Of a stretch of DNA of 64,000 nt, positions 9,029 through 17,155 are shown piece after piece; the first letter of the stretch is position 1; each line of letters begins with the position of its first letter. Location: contig JARFRH010000120.1 in NCBI GenBank assembly GCA_029287355.1, positions 1-64,000 on the forward strand. The letters are read 5' to 3'. Under the pieces are notes generated by a model, which made no database searches, had not been told where the DNA came from, and worked only from the letters and a program-made list of their open reading frames with translations. The position numbers and the translations under genes were made by a program. This DNA is from Maribacter sp. (GTDB taxonomy: Bacteria > Bacteroidota > Bacteroidia > Flavobacteriales > Flavobacteriaceae).

Positions 9029-10513
9029 TTAATTATTTCGTCCGGTTTCTACCTTCGTTGCGGTTTCTGTGTAACCCTTTGGTAAGCTGAAACCGCAATT
9101 GATAAGTTTATTATTGGTTCCTTTAGCATCAAGGGCAAATCCTGTTCGGCCATCAATTGAACTTCTTTTGTACCATTTGATATCCTTTAAAACACAATTG
9201 GTAAGTTCAATGTTTATGGCATCATGGTAGTCCATAAAAAGAAAGCCATAATTATCGAAAGTACAGTTTTGGAACTTTATGCTTCTTGCTGTTGGTGAAG
9301 CAGTTTCTTCATGCCATTTTGTAATAAAATTGATAGCAGCAATATCAGCAGATGGTTTTTTGATGATTTCACCTGTAATATTATTGAAAACAATATCTTC
9401 ACCCGAACCAACTACATCTCCCGAAAGACCATCCGATTGGTCTTTAATCCAGATTGCCGTATTGACCAAATGAATATTTTCAAATGTCAAGAGATTCGCT
9501 TGGTTCTTGATATTGATACCGCCCTGATGGTTGTTGTTTACCGCTGACGTCTCCCTAATTAAAAGCCCGTTTTTGGCTGTATTGTTTTGAACCAGTGGAT
9601 AACTATATTCCAAGTAGGTATTCCAAATCTCAAATTCGTTTAAGCTATTAAAATTAGAGGGCATATTACCATGATATACTATTCCTCTGCTTTCATGTGC
9701 TGCTCCTACTTCTCTATGAGCATATATGTTTCTATCATTTCTATTAGTGACCCCATTTGCGATTAGATACATGTAGTCGGTGGGGTTGACATCATTTAAA
9801 TTATAGCAGCGATTTCCCCAGCCCACCTGTGAATCCCCAAATTGGAACTTCATCGAATGCACCCCTGATTTTATTGTAGTACAGTTGATTGTCTTATGCC
9901 TGTCGCCCGTTACAACAAAGCCCTGCCCTTGAGCCTTACCTGTCAGGCCGACACCAAATTCATCGGACCCCCATACCGAAGGATTATAAATTCCACTCTC
10001 AAAAGTCAGCACATTTTTGGTTACATTGTCAGTACCATTTACAACAACAGCATCTCTAAAGTATTTCACTTGAAAATTCTCGAGTTGAACGAAAGAACCT
10101 GATATACGTATGCCTTCACCTGACCCAACATCGTTGACCCTAGCTTCTACGATCAAAGGCATTAACGATGAATTAGTAGGGTCAGTTTGGGAATTGACCG
10201 CATAGACTATGCTACCGCCTTGCCCATCAACTGTTGTGATGTCATAAGGTGTATTTTGGTAGCCCTTAAAGACAATTGGGTTACCAGAAGTTCCCGAAAC
10301 TTTTATTTCGTACTGTTGGTCTCCATAATTACCCGCTTTTACATGAACTATATCACCTGCTCTAGCGTTTTTGAAGGCGTGGGTCAACGACCATGCCGAG
10401 GCTTCACTTTCACCGTTATTAGAAGAGTTACCAGTTGTAGTGACATACTTTATTTGACTATTTGCGCTTACAAAGGAAATTAACAACAAAAGGAATATAT
10501 ATTTTCTCTTCAT
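9029..10513 (-). CDS. Secreted right-handed beta-helix protein, unknown substrate
   Basis: A 494-aa protein with a clear signal peptide (MKRKYIFLLLLISFVSANS, cleavage before Q). The mature N-terminus carries the YVTTTGNSSNNGES...W.LTHAFKNARAGDIVHVKAG pattern seen in DUF1565/pectate-lyase-like beta-helix proteins. The rest shows the irregular 20-25 residue V/I/N-rich strand periodicity of a beta-helix (LTFENIHLVNTAIWI, IEITNC-like turns). Such folds are common in polysaccharide lyases and binding proteins, so a role at a cell-surface glycan is inferred, but I see no catalytic signature that assigns a PL or GH family. There is no C-terminal T9SS sorting domain, so it is probably periplasmic. 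It is monocistronic, with a perfect inverted repeat just upstream of the ATG. Confidence 0.65.
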   Translation of the reverse strand: MKRKYIFLLLLISFVSANSQIKYVTTTGNSSNNGESEASAWSLTHAFKNARAGDIVHVKAGNYGDQQYEIKVSGTSGNPIVFKGYQNTPYDITTVDGQGGSIVYAVNSQTDPTNSSLMPLIVEARVNDVGSGEGIRISGSFVQLENFQVKYFRDAVVVNGTDNVTKNVLTFESGIYNPSVWGSDEFGVGLTGKAQGQGFVVTGDRHKTINCTTIKSGVHSMKFQFGDSQVGWGNRCYNLNDVNPTDYMYLIANGVTNRNDRNIYAHREVGAAHESRGIVYHGNMPSNFNSLNEFEIWNTYLEYSYPLVQNNTAKNGLLIRETSAVNNNHQGGINIKNQANLLTFENIHLVNTAIWIKDQSDGLSGDVVGSGEDIVFNNITGEIIKKPSADIAAINFITKWHEETASPTARSIKFQNCTFDNYGFLFMDYHDAINIELTNCVLKDIKWYKRSSIDGRTGFALDAKGTNNKLINCGFSLPKGYTETATKVETGRNN

Positions 10514-10529
10514 TATTGTATTGTTCTAA

Positions 10530-10546
10530 TGAAATCATCGATTTCA
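10530..10546. promoter_or_regulatory. Perfect 7-bp inverted repeat upstream of the beta-helix gene
   Basis: TGAAATC-ATC-GATTTCA is a perfect palindrome with a 3-nt spacer, 16 nt before the ATG at 10513. It has no T-run, so it looks like a protein-binding site or 5'UTR hairpin. The rest of the 10514-10787 gap is AT-rich and shows nothing else I can support. Confidence 0.35.
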
Positions 10547-10787
10547 ATATTTTACTATTATATGATTCAAATAATTTTAAAAGTTATTCATTGAAAACCT
10601 ATAGTACCTAAGAGACACCATTTTATTTTTGTCTAAAAACGTCATTCTATTGAAACGCTAAAAGGTTACGGAACGCTCCTCATTCTCCATTTTATTTAGT
10701 ACCGGATTGAAATTAGAAAACAGTCGCTTTAAATAGATGGATTCTTATGTTTAATAAGATAAATCGCTCTTAAATTCGAGGATGTTT

Positions 10788-11612
10788 TTAATTCTTTTCC
10801 TTATGTAATTGCGACGTATCCAAGAAATCCAAAATCTCTATTTTGGCATCGCCACTTAAATAAGTCTTCGAAGCACCTGTGGATGAAAGCTCAAGACTTT
10901 CATTGGCATATATCCTTGCAGAAGATGAACCCTCCAAATTTGCACTTATTAAGTCAGCCTGTAGCTTTTGCGCCCTTAAATTGGAGTTTCCAGTAAGGTT
11001 GACCTGCATATTGATACTCGAACCGTCCATCTTCGCCGAGGCATTATCCTGCATGGTAACGATATTGGCTTCACTAACTGCATAGACACGCAAATCAATA
11101 CGATCATTTAAGCTAATATTCAAAGAGTCGCCCTCCAGATTAAAATCTCCAGAACTATTTCCATCCATAACAATATCCATGACAGAGGCATTTGCATTCA
11201 ATTGCAGTTTTGCATTGCCCGCAGTATGTACAGCCAATTCATCCGTATCGATCATATCCTGCATTTTAATCATCCCGTCGTTCAGGGTTATAGCATTAAG
11301 CTCGTAATAATTGATGGTAATATCCAATTTCCTCTTGCCTGTTATCTTATAAAAAGCACTAATCACCAAGGTGCTATCGACCACCCTTAATTTAAGGACA
11401 TCGATGAGATTGTCATCAGCAATTATTTGGTATCCTTCCGTATTGGCCTTTTGTAAAAAGATATCCAGATCATCATTGAGTTCTATAGCATTAAAAGCTG
11501 GCAGAGCCTCATTTACCTCAATAACATTTTTGTTCCCTTTGATTTTAGGCTTTCGTTGGGCCTGAACAATACAAGTCGAAAATATGATGAAGAGCAAAAT
11601 GAGTTTTTTCAT
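10788..11612 (-). CDS. DUF2807 (head GIN domain) secreted protein
   Basis: A 274-aa exported protein. I start at MKKLILLFIIFS, which gives a proper signal peptide ending in VQAQ; the track start adds eight residues in front of it. The mature part is an uninterrupted beta-solenoid-like series (FNAIELNDDLDIFLQKANTE, YYELNAITLNDG, LNLEGDSLNISLNDR-type strands) with many G-N-S turns, which is the DUF2807 putative autotransporter-adhesin head fold common in Bacteroidota. Proteins of this family are often encoded beside envelope stress regulators; here it stands alone between a beta-helix gene and the respiratory operon. Precise function is unknown. A T9SS tail and lipobox are both absent, so a periplasmic or loosely surface-exposed location is inferred. 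Confidence 0.75.
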   Translation of the reverse strand: MKKLILLFIIFSTCIVQAQRKPKIKGNKNVIEVNEALPAFNAIELNDDLDIFLQKANTEGYQIIADDNLIDVLKLRVVDSTLVISAFYKITGKRKLDITINYYELNAITLNDGMIKMQDMIDTDELAVHTAGNAKLQLNANASVMDIVMDGNSSGDFNLEGDSLNISLNDRIDLRVYAVSEANIVTMQDNASAKMDGSSINMQVNLTGNSNLRAQKLQADLISANLEGSSSARIYANESLELSSTGASKTYLSGDAKIEILDFLDTSQLHKEKN

Positions 11613-11717
11613 TTGTTTTGCGTTTAAGGGAGTCATTATTGTATATCAATTGCCAGATCACAAACGTTACATTTGCCTCAGCAGCAAGAAATTGAATAAC
11701 TTCCAAACTAATATATC

Positions 11718-11750
11718 AAAAAAAATGCCCAACTTGATAAGTTGGGCATT
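11718..11750 (-). terminator. Terminator of the act-cox operon
   Basis: A perfect 12-bp stem, AATGCCCAACTT (11724-11735) with AAGTTGGGCATT (11739-11750) and a 3-nt loop, is followed on the minus strand by eight U residues. It sits 21 nt past the coxA stop. Confidence 0.9.
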
Positions 11751-11771
11751 TTATATGGTTTGGCGATGATA

Positions 11772-13601
11772 TTAATGGTTCAATTCCTCTTCGTCATTCT
11801 GTAAAGGAACGGTTTGTGGCACGAAATCTTGGCCAGGAATAATATACTCTCCATTTTCATCCACTTTACTGTAATCATAGGCCCAACGATGCACTTCAGG
11901 AATCGGCCCATCCCAGTTGCCGTGAATGTGTTTCATTTCAGCTGTCCACTCCAAGGTGTTTGATTTCCAAGGATTTTTCGGGCCTTTTTTCCCGTAGAAT
12001 ATACTACTGATAAAATTGTACAAGAAAACTAATTGAGCAGCTCCCGCTATCAGAGCAAAAACGGTCATCAATACCTGTACATCCGTCAATTCATCAAACA
12101 TTGGGAAATTAGTATTCTGATAGTAACGCCTTGGAACACCTGCCATACCGACAAAATGCATAGGGAAAAAGACACCATAAGCACACACAGCGGTTATCCA
12201 GAAATGTACATAACCTAAATTTTTATTCATCATCTTGCCTTCGAACATCTTCGGAAACCAGTGATACACCCCTGCAAATAGGCCATATAAAGCCGAAATC
12301 CCCATCACCAAGTGAAAGTGGGCCACGACGAAATAGGTGTCATGAACATTAATATCCAAAGTGCTATCGCCCAGAATGATTCCGGTCAAACCGCCAGTAA
12401 TGAAAGTAGATACCAATGCTATTGAAAAAAGCATTGCAGGATTCAATTGTAAGTTTCCTTTCCATAAAGTGGTTATATAGTTAAAGGCCTTTACCGCTGA
12501 TGGAATCGCAATAAGTAGTGTCGTAAAGGTAAAAACCGAACCTAAAAATGGGTTCATTCCTGAAATGAACATGTGGTGACCCCATACAATAGTGGACAAA
12601 AACGCGATTGCCAGTATCGAAGCAATCATTGCGCGGTATCCAAAAATAGGCTTGCGTGCATTCGTGGACATCACTTCGGAAGTGATTCCTAATGCGGGTA
12701 ATAACACAATATAAACTTCCGGGTGCCCCAAGAACCAAAAAAGATGTTCATAGAGTACCGGTGACCCTCCTTGGTAATGCAATACTTCTCCCTGTATGAA
12801 GATATCAGAAAGGAAAAATGAAGTACCAAAACTTCTGTCCATAATAAGTAATAAGGCTGCCGAAAGTAATACGGGAAAGGAAATCACACCGATAATAGCC
12901 GTTACAAAAAAGGCCCAGATAGTCAATGGCAATCTCGTCATCGACATTCCCTTCGTACGCAAGTTCAATACTGTTACGATATAGTTCAATGAACCAAGTA
13001 GTGATGAGGCTATGAATATTGCCATAGAAACCAACCATAGGGTCATTCCCATACCAGAACCTGATTGCGCCATTGGTAGGGCACTCAACGGAGGGTAAAT
13101 CGTCCAACCTGCCGCTGCAGGACCAGCTTCAACAAAGAGTGAAATTACCATGATTACACTAGAGGTAAAGAACATCCAATACGACAACATATTCAAAAAG
13201 CCAGATGCCATATCCCTTGCTCCAATTTGCAATGGGATCAGAAGATTACTGAAGGTACCACTTAAACCCGCCGTTAAAACAAAGAAGACCATAATAGTAC
13301 CATGAATCGTAACCAATGCCAGGTACATATCCGCATCCATAACACCGTCAGGGGCCCATTTGCCGAGCACTGCTTCAAAAATCGGGAAAGATTCTCCAGG
13401 CCATGCCAATTGCATTCTGAATAGCAATGACATTGCTATACCAATAGTACCCATAATCAAACCAGTAATCAGATACTGCTTCGCGATCATTTTATGATCT
13501 TGACTAAATATGTATTTGGTTACAAAAGTCTCTTTGTGGTGATGATGTCCATGATCATCATGTGCGTGATCATCTACATGTGCTACCGCTGTTGCTGACA
13601 T
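11772..13601 (-). CDS. coxA: Cytochrome c oxidase subunit I (heme-copper oxidase, A family)
   Basis: This is the catalytic subunit of an aa3/caa3-type terminal oxidase reducing O2 to water and pumping protons, 609 aa with about 12 to 13 membrane spans. The CuB/active-site helix FWFLGHPEVYIVLLP (about residue 290) has the GHPEVY motif, with the Tyr that cross-links to a CuB His in A-family enzymes. HDTYFVVAHFHLVMG (about 417-431) supplies the heme a3 and heme a ligands. The N-terminus is unusual: within the first 22 residues there is a His/Asp-rich stretch (HVDDHAHDDHGHHHH). It is the last gene of the alternative complex III operon, after coxB. Subunits III and IV and heme/copper assembly factors are not in this locus and must be elsewhere. 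Confidence 0.97.
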   Translation of the reverse strand: MSATAVAHVDDHAHDDHGHHHHKETFVTKYIFSQDHKMIAKQYLITGLIMGTIGIAMSLLFRMQLAWPGESFPIFEAVLGKWAPDGVMDADMYLALVTIHGTIMVFFVLTAGLSGTFSNLLIPLQIGARDMASGFLNMLSYWMFFTSSVIMVISLFVEAGPAAAGWTIYPPLSALPMAQSGSGMGMTLWLVSMAIFIASSLLGSLNYIVTVLNLRTKGMSMTRLPLTIWAFFVTAIIGVISFPVLLSAALLLIMDRSFGTSFFLSDIFIQGEVLHYQGGSPVLYEHLFWFLGHPEVYIVLLPALGITSEVMSTNARKPIFGYRAMIASILAIAFLSTIVWGHHMFISGMNPFLGSVFTFTTLLIAIPSAVKAFNYITTLWKGNLQLNPAMLFSIALVSTFITGGLTGIILGDSTLDINVHDTYFVVAHFHLVMGISALYGLFAGVYHWFPKMFEGKMMNKNLGYVHFWITAVCAYGVFFPMHFVGMAGVPRRYYQNTNFPMFDELTDVQVLMTVFALIAGAAQLVFLYNFISSIFYGKKGPKNPWKSNTLEWTAEMKHIHGNWDGPIPEVHRWAYDYSKVDENGEYIIPGQDFVPQTVPLQNDEEELNH

Positions 13602-13641
13602 AATCGAATTCTTTTTATATTAATTTTCTATTATAGCCTAT

Positions 13642-14700
13642 TTATTGCATCGAAGCCATTGTCTGACCAAAGGTCTGCTGCGTCTTCAACCATGCTTCAT
13701 ACTCTTCTTGTGTCTCCACAATAATCTTCATTTGCATGTTGTAGTGTGATTTACCACATATTTTATTACAAAGTAACACATAGTCGAACTCCCACGGATC
13801 GGAATTGTCTTCGCCATTAGCAGCGCGTTCCGCACGAATTGCGTTGGTGCGTTTTACTTTATCATTTACATCCGGTTCCAATCTTACCTCTGCTGTGGTC
13901 TTGATAGGGGTAAAGGAAAACTCGGTGGTCATACCTGGCACACAGTTCATTTGAGCTCTAAAGTGGGGCATGTATGCCGAGTGCAGCACATCTTGTGAGC
14001 GCATTTTAAAGTTCACCTTTCGGCCCACCGGCAAGTGTAACTCTTTGACGATTACATCATCCGTTGCGTAGGTATCCGACTCATCCAAGCCCAATATATT
14101 TGCTCTGTCGATATCAATCATTCTTACATTTGCGCCACCAAGTACATTATCGGTACCACCATATCTGGCCGTCCAATTGAATTGTTGCGCATAGAGCTCT
14201 ACAATTAAGGGGTCATCCTCGTCGTTGATATCCATAATATTAGTCCAGGTATACAAGCCCCATAAGATAAGACCTGCCAAGACTATTACCGGAATGATTG
14301 TCCAAATGAACTCCAAACGATCGTTGTCGGCATAAAACAAGGCCTTATTACCTTCTTTTCCCCTATATCTATAGCCGAAATAATGCAATAATACTTGTGT
14401 TATCGATTGAACGATAAAAATAATTATAAAGGAAACCAACATCAAATAATCATATTCCTCCCCGTGTGCAGATGAAGCCTCAGGCAATAGAAATTTAGAA
14501 TACTTCCAGAAACTAAAAATAGTTATCGCATAAATAAATATCAGAAATGCGAATAACAGATAACCTTGTGTTTTATTATCAGAATCATTTGCGATTTGTG
14601 AATTTTCAGTTTTAACCTGAGAAAGCTCAAAAATCTTGGTCATTTGCCAAATAGCAATTCCCACTAGTACTAAAACAATTAATGTCAATGCTGTACTCAT
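13642..14700 (-). CDS. coxB: Cytochrome c oxidase subunit II
   Basis: This 352-aa subunit carries the CuA centre that takes electrons from cytochrome c (here from ActE or ActA). The C-terminal cupredoxin domain shows the upstream His in DVLHSAYMPHFRAQMN and the cluster CNKICGKSHYNMQM (from about residue 306), which supplies two Cys, His and Met. The N-terminus has two extra hydrophobic spans (residues 1-20 and about 47-65) before the usual two, a feature I associate with Bacteroidota subunit II. No fused heme c domain is present. It lies between actF and coxA with short gaps, in one operon. The first Cys motif is CNKIC in place of the common CAELC; the ligands are conserved. Confidence 0.95.
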   Translation of the reverse strand: MSTALTLIVLVLVGIAIWQMTKIFELSQVKTENSQIANDSDNKTQGYLLFAFLIFIYAITIFSFWKYSKFLLPEASSAHGEEYDYLMLVSFIIIFIVQSITQVLLHYFGYRYRGKEGNKALFYADNDRLEFIWTIIPVIVLAGLILWGLYTWTNIMDINDEDDPLIVELYAQQFNWTARYGGTDNVLGGANVRMIDIDRANILGLDESDTYATDDVIVKELHLPVGRKVNFKMRSQDVLHSAYMPHFRAQMNCVPGMTTEFSFTPIKTTAEVRLEPDVNDKVKRTNAIRAERAANGEDNSDPWEFDYVLLCNKICGKSHYNMQMKIIVETQEEYEAWLKTQQTFGQTMASMQ

Positions 14701-14726
14701 TGTATACTGTTATACTTATACTTCCG

Positions 14727-16040
14727 TTAATAATGAAAATGCTTACTTTCCTCAATAAATGGATTTCTAGTTGGCTGCAATGGTGCTGAAGCCAATGCTC
14801 TGAAAACCCAGAAAATAAACAAGCCTGCAAAAAATAAAACTGCTCCTATTTCAGGAATACCTATATACCATTGATCCCCTACGGTAGAAGGCATGATCAT
14901 GTTGAACACATCCATATAATGTCCTGCTAAAATCACCAACCCCGCCATGATAACGAACCAGTTGATACGTTTGTAATCACTGTTCATCAATAACAACACG
15001 GGAAATAGGAAATTCATGGCGACCATGGCAAAAAATGGAAGGTTGTAATCTTCTATTCTTGTCACGTAATACGTTACTTCTTCAGGAATATTGGCGTACC
15101 AAATCAACATGAACTGAGAGAACCACAGGTAGGTCCAGAAAATACTGATCCCAAACATGAACTTCGCCAAATCGTGAATATGGCTATCGTTTACTTGCTC
15201 CAAATATCCTTTAGACTTCAAATAAATGGTCACCATAGCAATGACCGTAATACCGGATACGAACATGCTGGCGAAAACATACCAACCAAATAAGGTACTG
15301 AACCAATGTGGGTCGACACTCATAATCCAATCCCAAGACATCACAGACTCGGAGATGAGATAAAAGACCAAGAAAGCAGCTGATATTTTAAAATTCATTT
15401 TAAAATTGGAATCGTCGTTAGCCTCATCTTGTGCTAAAGATAATTTTCTTGAATACTCCCTATACCCGATCCAACCTGCCAAGAAAATAGCCGCTCGAAT
15501 CAAAAAGAAGGTAGGATTCAGATACCCTGATTTACCCTGCAATAGTGCATCGTGTGCAACAACATCGGCATCCATCCAAACGAAGAGATGGTTCATATGC
15601 ATTACAGATAGTACTAAGATTGCGAATACGATAATTCCGCCTGGTACGATATAAGAGGTAATTCCCTCCATTACCCTAAATAATAGTGGTGACCAGCCTG
15701 CCTGGGCAGCACGTTGGATCGCGTAGAATGCCAAGGCGCCTAGCGCAATCATAAAAAAGAAAAATGCACCCACATACAAAGCGGCCCATGGTTTGTTCTG
15801 TAATTGGTGTAAAACATGCTCATCATGCGCAGCATCGTGGTCTTCACCATGTTCTGACGAAACGGCTGGGGAAGCCTCTTCACCATGACCACCTCCGTGA
15901 CCATCATCATGACCTGCTACTATTTCCTTAGCCTCAGCCACCGTACTTGGAGCGGCTAAAAAACCGTAACCTATACCTAACAGTCCAACGACCATTAAAA
16001 TAATGGAGCCCATTTTCAATCTGTTCGAAATTGTATACAT
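14727..16040 (-). CDS. actF: Alternative complex III subunit ActF (NrfD-like quinol subunit)
   Basis: A 437-aa integral membrane protein with about ten helices, a homologue of ActC in the NrfD/PsrC-like family. In alternative complex III the two form the membrane core that oxidises menaquinol. After the first span there is a His/Asp/Gly-rich periplasmic stretch (GHDDGHGGGHGEE...EHGEDHDAAHDEH, residues 43-75) that is not part of the core fold. Helix segments such as SESVMSWDWIMSVDPHWFSTLFG and FWTYLWFSQFMLIWYANIPEE are typical of ActF. Order actA-B-C-D-E-F-coxB-coxA and intergenic gaps of 2 to 40 nt show one operon. ActF in known structures lacks a bound heme; no CxxCH is present here. Confidence 0.9.
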   Translation of the reverse strand: MYTISNRLKMGSIILMVVGLLGIGYGFLAAPSTVAEAKEIVAGHDDGHGGGHGEEASPAVSSEHGEDHDAAHDEHVLHQLQNKPWAALYVGAFFFFMIALGALAFYAIQRAAQAGWSPLLFRVMEGITSYIVPGGIIVFAILVLSVMHMNHLFVWMDADVVAHDALLQGKSGYLNPTFFLIRAAIFLAGWIGYREYSRKLSLAQDEANDDSNFKMNFKISAAFLVFYLISESVMSWDWIMSVDPHWFSTLFGWYVFASMFVSGITVIAMVTIYLKSKGYLEQVNDSHIHDLAKFMFGISIFWTYLWFSQFMLIWYANIPEEVTYYVTRIEDYNLPFFAMVAMNFLFPVLLLMNSDYKRINWFVIMAGLVILAGHYMDVFNMIMPSTVGDQWYIGIPEIGAVLFFAGLFIFWVFRALASAPLQPTRNPFIEESKHFHY

Positions 16041-16057
16041 ATCCGTGTGCTACTATA

Positions 16058-16618
16058 TTATTTTGTTAAGTCTTGTTTCAATTGCATCACATACTCTGAA
16101 ACTTGCCACATTTCTTTAGTGTTCATTTGTGAAGCATAAGAACCCATAGAGTTCAAACCATATTGAATAGTATGATAGGTGGTTCCTACAGTAATATTCC
16201 TTGCGGCATCGGCATAACTGGGAACGCCCAATATCTTTTCTCGTTTCACCAAAGTACCTTGGCCCTTTCCAGCGTTGCCATGACATATGGCACAATAAAT
16301 AGTATATAACTCTTTTCCTACTGCCAAATTACGCTCTGAATTCAACGAATCTAAGGGGCTTGCCATCAATCTTGCCAATTCTTTGCCTTCTATAGTATTA
16401 TCGTATTCATAAGGCAACCAACCCCGATTTATAGTACCTTCAACTGGCGTCATCGCTTCTGAACCATTTGGAAGAAAATCAACCTGCCCATAGGTTTCAT
16501 AACCTACCGGCTCGTACATATTTGGCATGTACTGATAGTTGGGCTTGCTCTTGTCTTGACATGCACTAACAAGAATAACTAAAGCCAAAACAACTCCTAT
16601 TTTTCTAAAACTATTCAT
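16058..16618 (-). CDS. actE: Alternative complex III subunit ActE, monoheme cytochrome c lipoprotein
   Basis: A 186-aa periplasmic cytochrome c anchored by a lipid: the signal peptide ends in the lipobox LVSACQ with Cys20. The single heme site is CAICH (residues 109-113), followed by GNAGKGQG and a Met-rich region (GLNSMGSYASQM) that probably supplies the axial ligand. Fifteen residues before the heme, the pattern YEYDNTIEGKELARLMASPL is the conserved ActE lead-in. In alternative complex III this subunit receives electrons from ActA/ActB and can pass them to the oxidase. It starts 2 nt after the actD stop and is followed by actF after 17 nt. Confidence 0.93.
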   Translation of the reverse strand: MNSFRKIGVVLALVILVSACQDKSKPNYQYMPNMYEPVGYETYGQVDFLPNGSEAMTPVEGTINRGWLPYEYDNTIEGKELARLMASPLDSLNSERNLAVGKELYTIYCAICHGNAGKGQGTLVKREKILGVPSYADAARNITVGTTYHTIQYGLNSMGSYASQMNTKEMWQVSEYVMQLKQDLTK

Positions 16619-16620
16619 AG

Positions 16621-17151
16621 TTAATGAAGGTTTTTTTCTGCAATATTTATTTCCACCGCACCAGTATCCGAAAGCAAATCCTTCAATTCGCTTTCATTGT
16701 CATGAATCTCAATTTCCATAACAAAATGATCATCAGTAGTTCGTACATCAGGGTTCTCCGCTTTTTTAAATGGCCATAGTCTACTTCTCAAATAAAAAGT
16801 GATTACCATCAGGTGAGCCGCGAAATACACCGTTAATTCAAACATAATCGGAACAAAAGCCGGCATGTTCTCTATATAACTGAAACTAGGTTTTCCACCA
16901 ATATCTTGAGGCCAAGCATCAATCATCATATAATTCATCATCACAATTGACACTATCAAACCAACACAGCCATACATAAATGAAGTAATGGCAATTCGTG
17001 TAGGGGCTAAGCCCATGGCTTTATCCAATCCGTGAACAGGAAATGGACAATACACCTCTTCAATATGATGCTTGGCGGCCTTTACTTTCTTAACGGCATG
17101 CATCAAGATGTCGTCATCATTATAATATGCCTGTATCACTTTGGATGCCAT
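16621..17151 (-). CDS. actD: Alternative complex III subunit ActD (DUF3341)
   Basis: A 176-aa membrane protein with two transmembrane helices (about residues 55-76 and 102-123) and cytoplasmic tails, belonging to the DUF3341/ActD family. The N-terminal half contains the family pattern HHIEEVYCPFPVHGLDKAMGLAPTRI. It packs on ActC/ActF and stabilises the membrane core of alternative complex III; it binds no cofactor. The C-terminal tail is acidic (DNESELKDLLSDTGAVEINIAEK). It lies 4 nt after actC and 2 nt before actE, so it is translationally linked to both. Confidence 0.92.
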   Translation of the reverse strand: MASKVIQAYYNDDDILMHAVKKVKAAKHHIEEVYCPFPVHGLDKAMGLAPTRIAITSFMYGCVGLIVSIVMMNYMMIDAWPQDIGGKPSFSYIENMPAFVPIMFELTVYFAAHLMVITFYLRSRLWPFKKAENPDVRTTDDHFVMEIEIHDNESELKDLLSDTGAVEINIAEKNLH

Positions 17152-17155
17152 AGTG

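Noticed and set aside
11662-11670. TACATTTG on the plus strand upstream of the DUF2807 gene
   Set aside because: It points away from the DUF2807 gene into the terminator of the act-cox operon, and no gene follows it on that strand.
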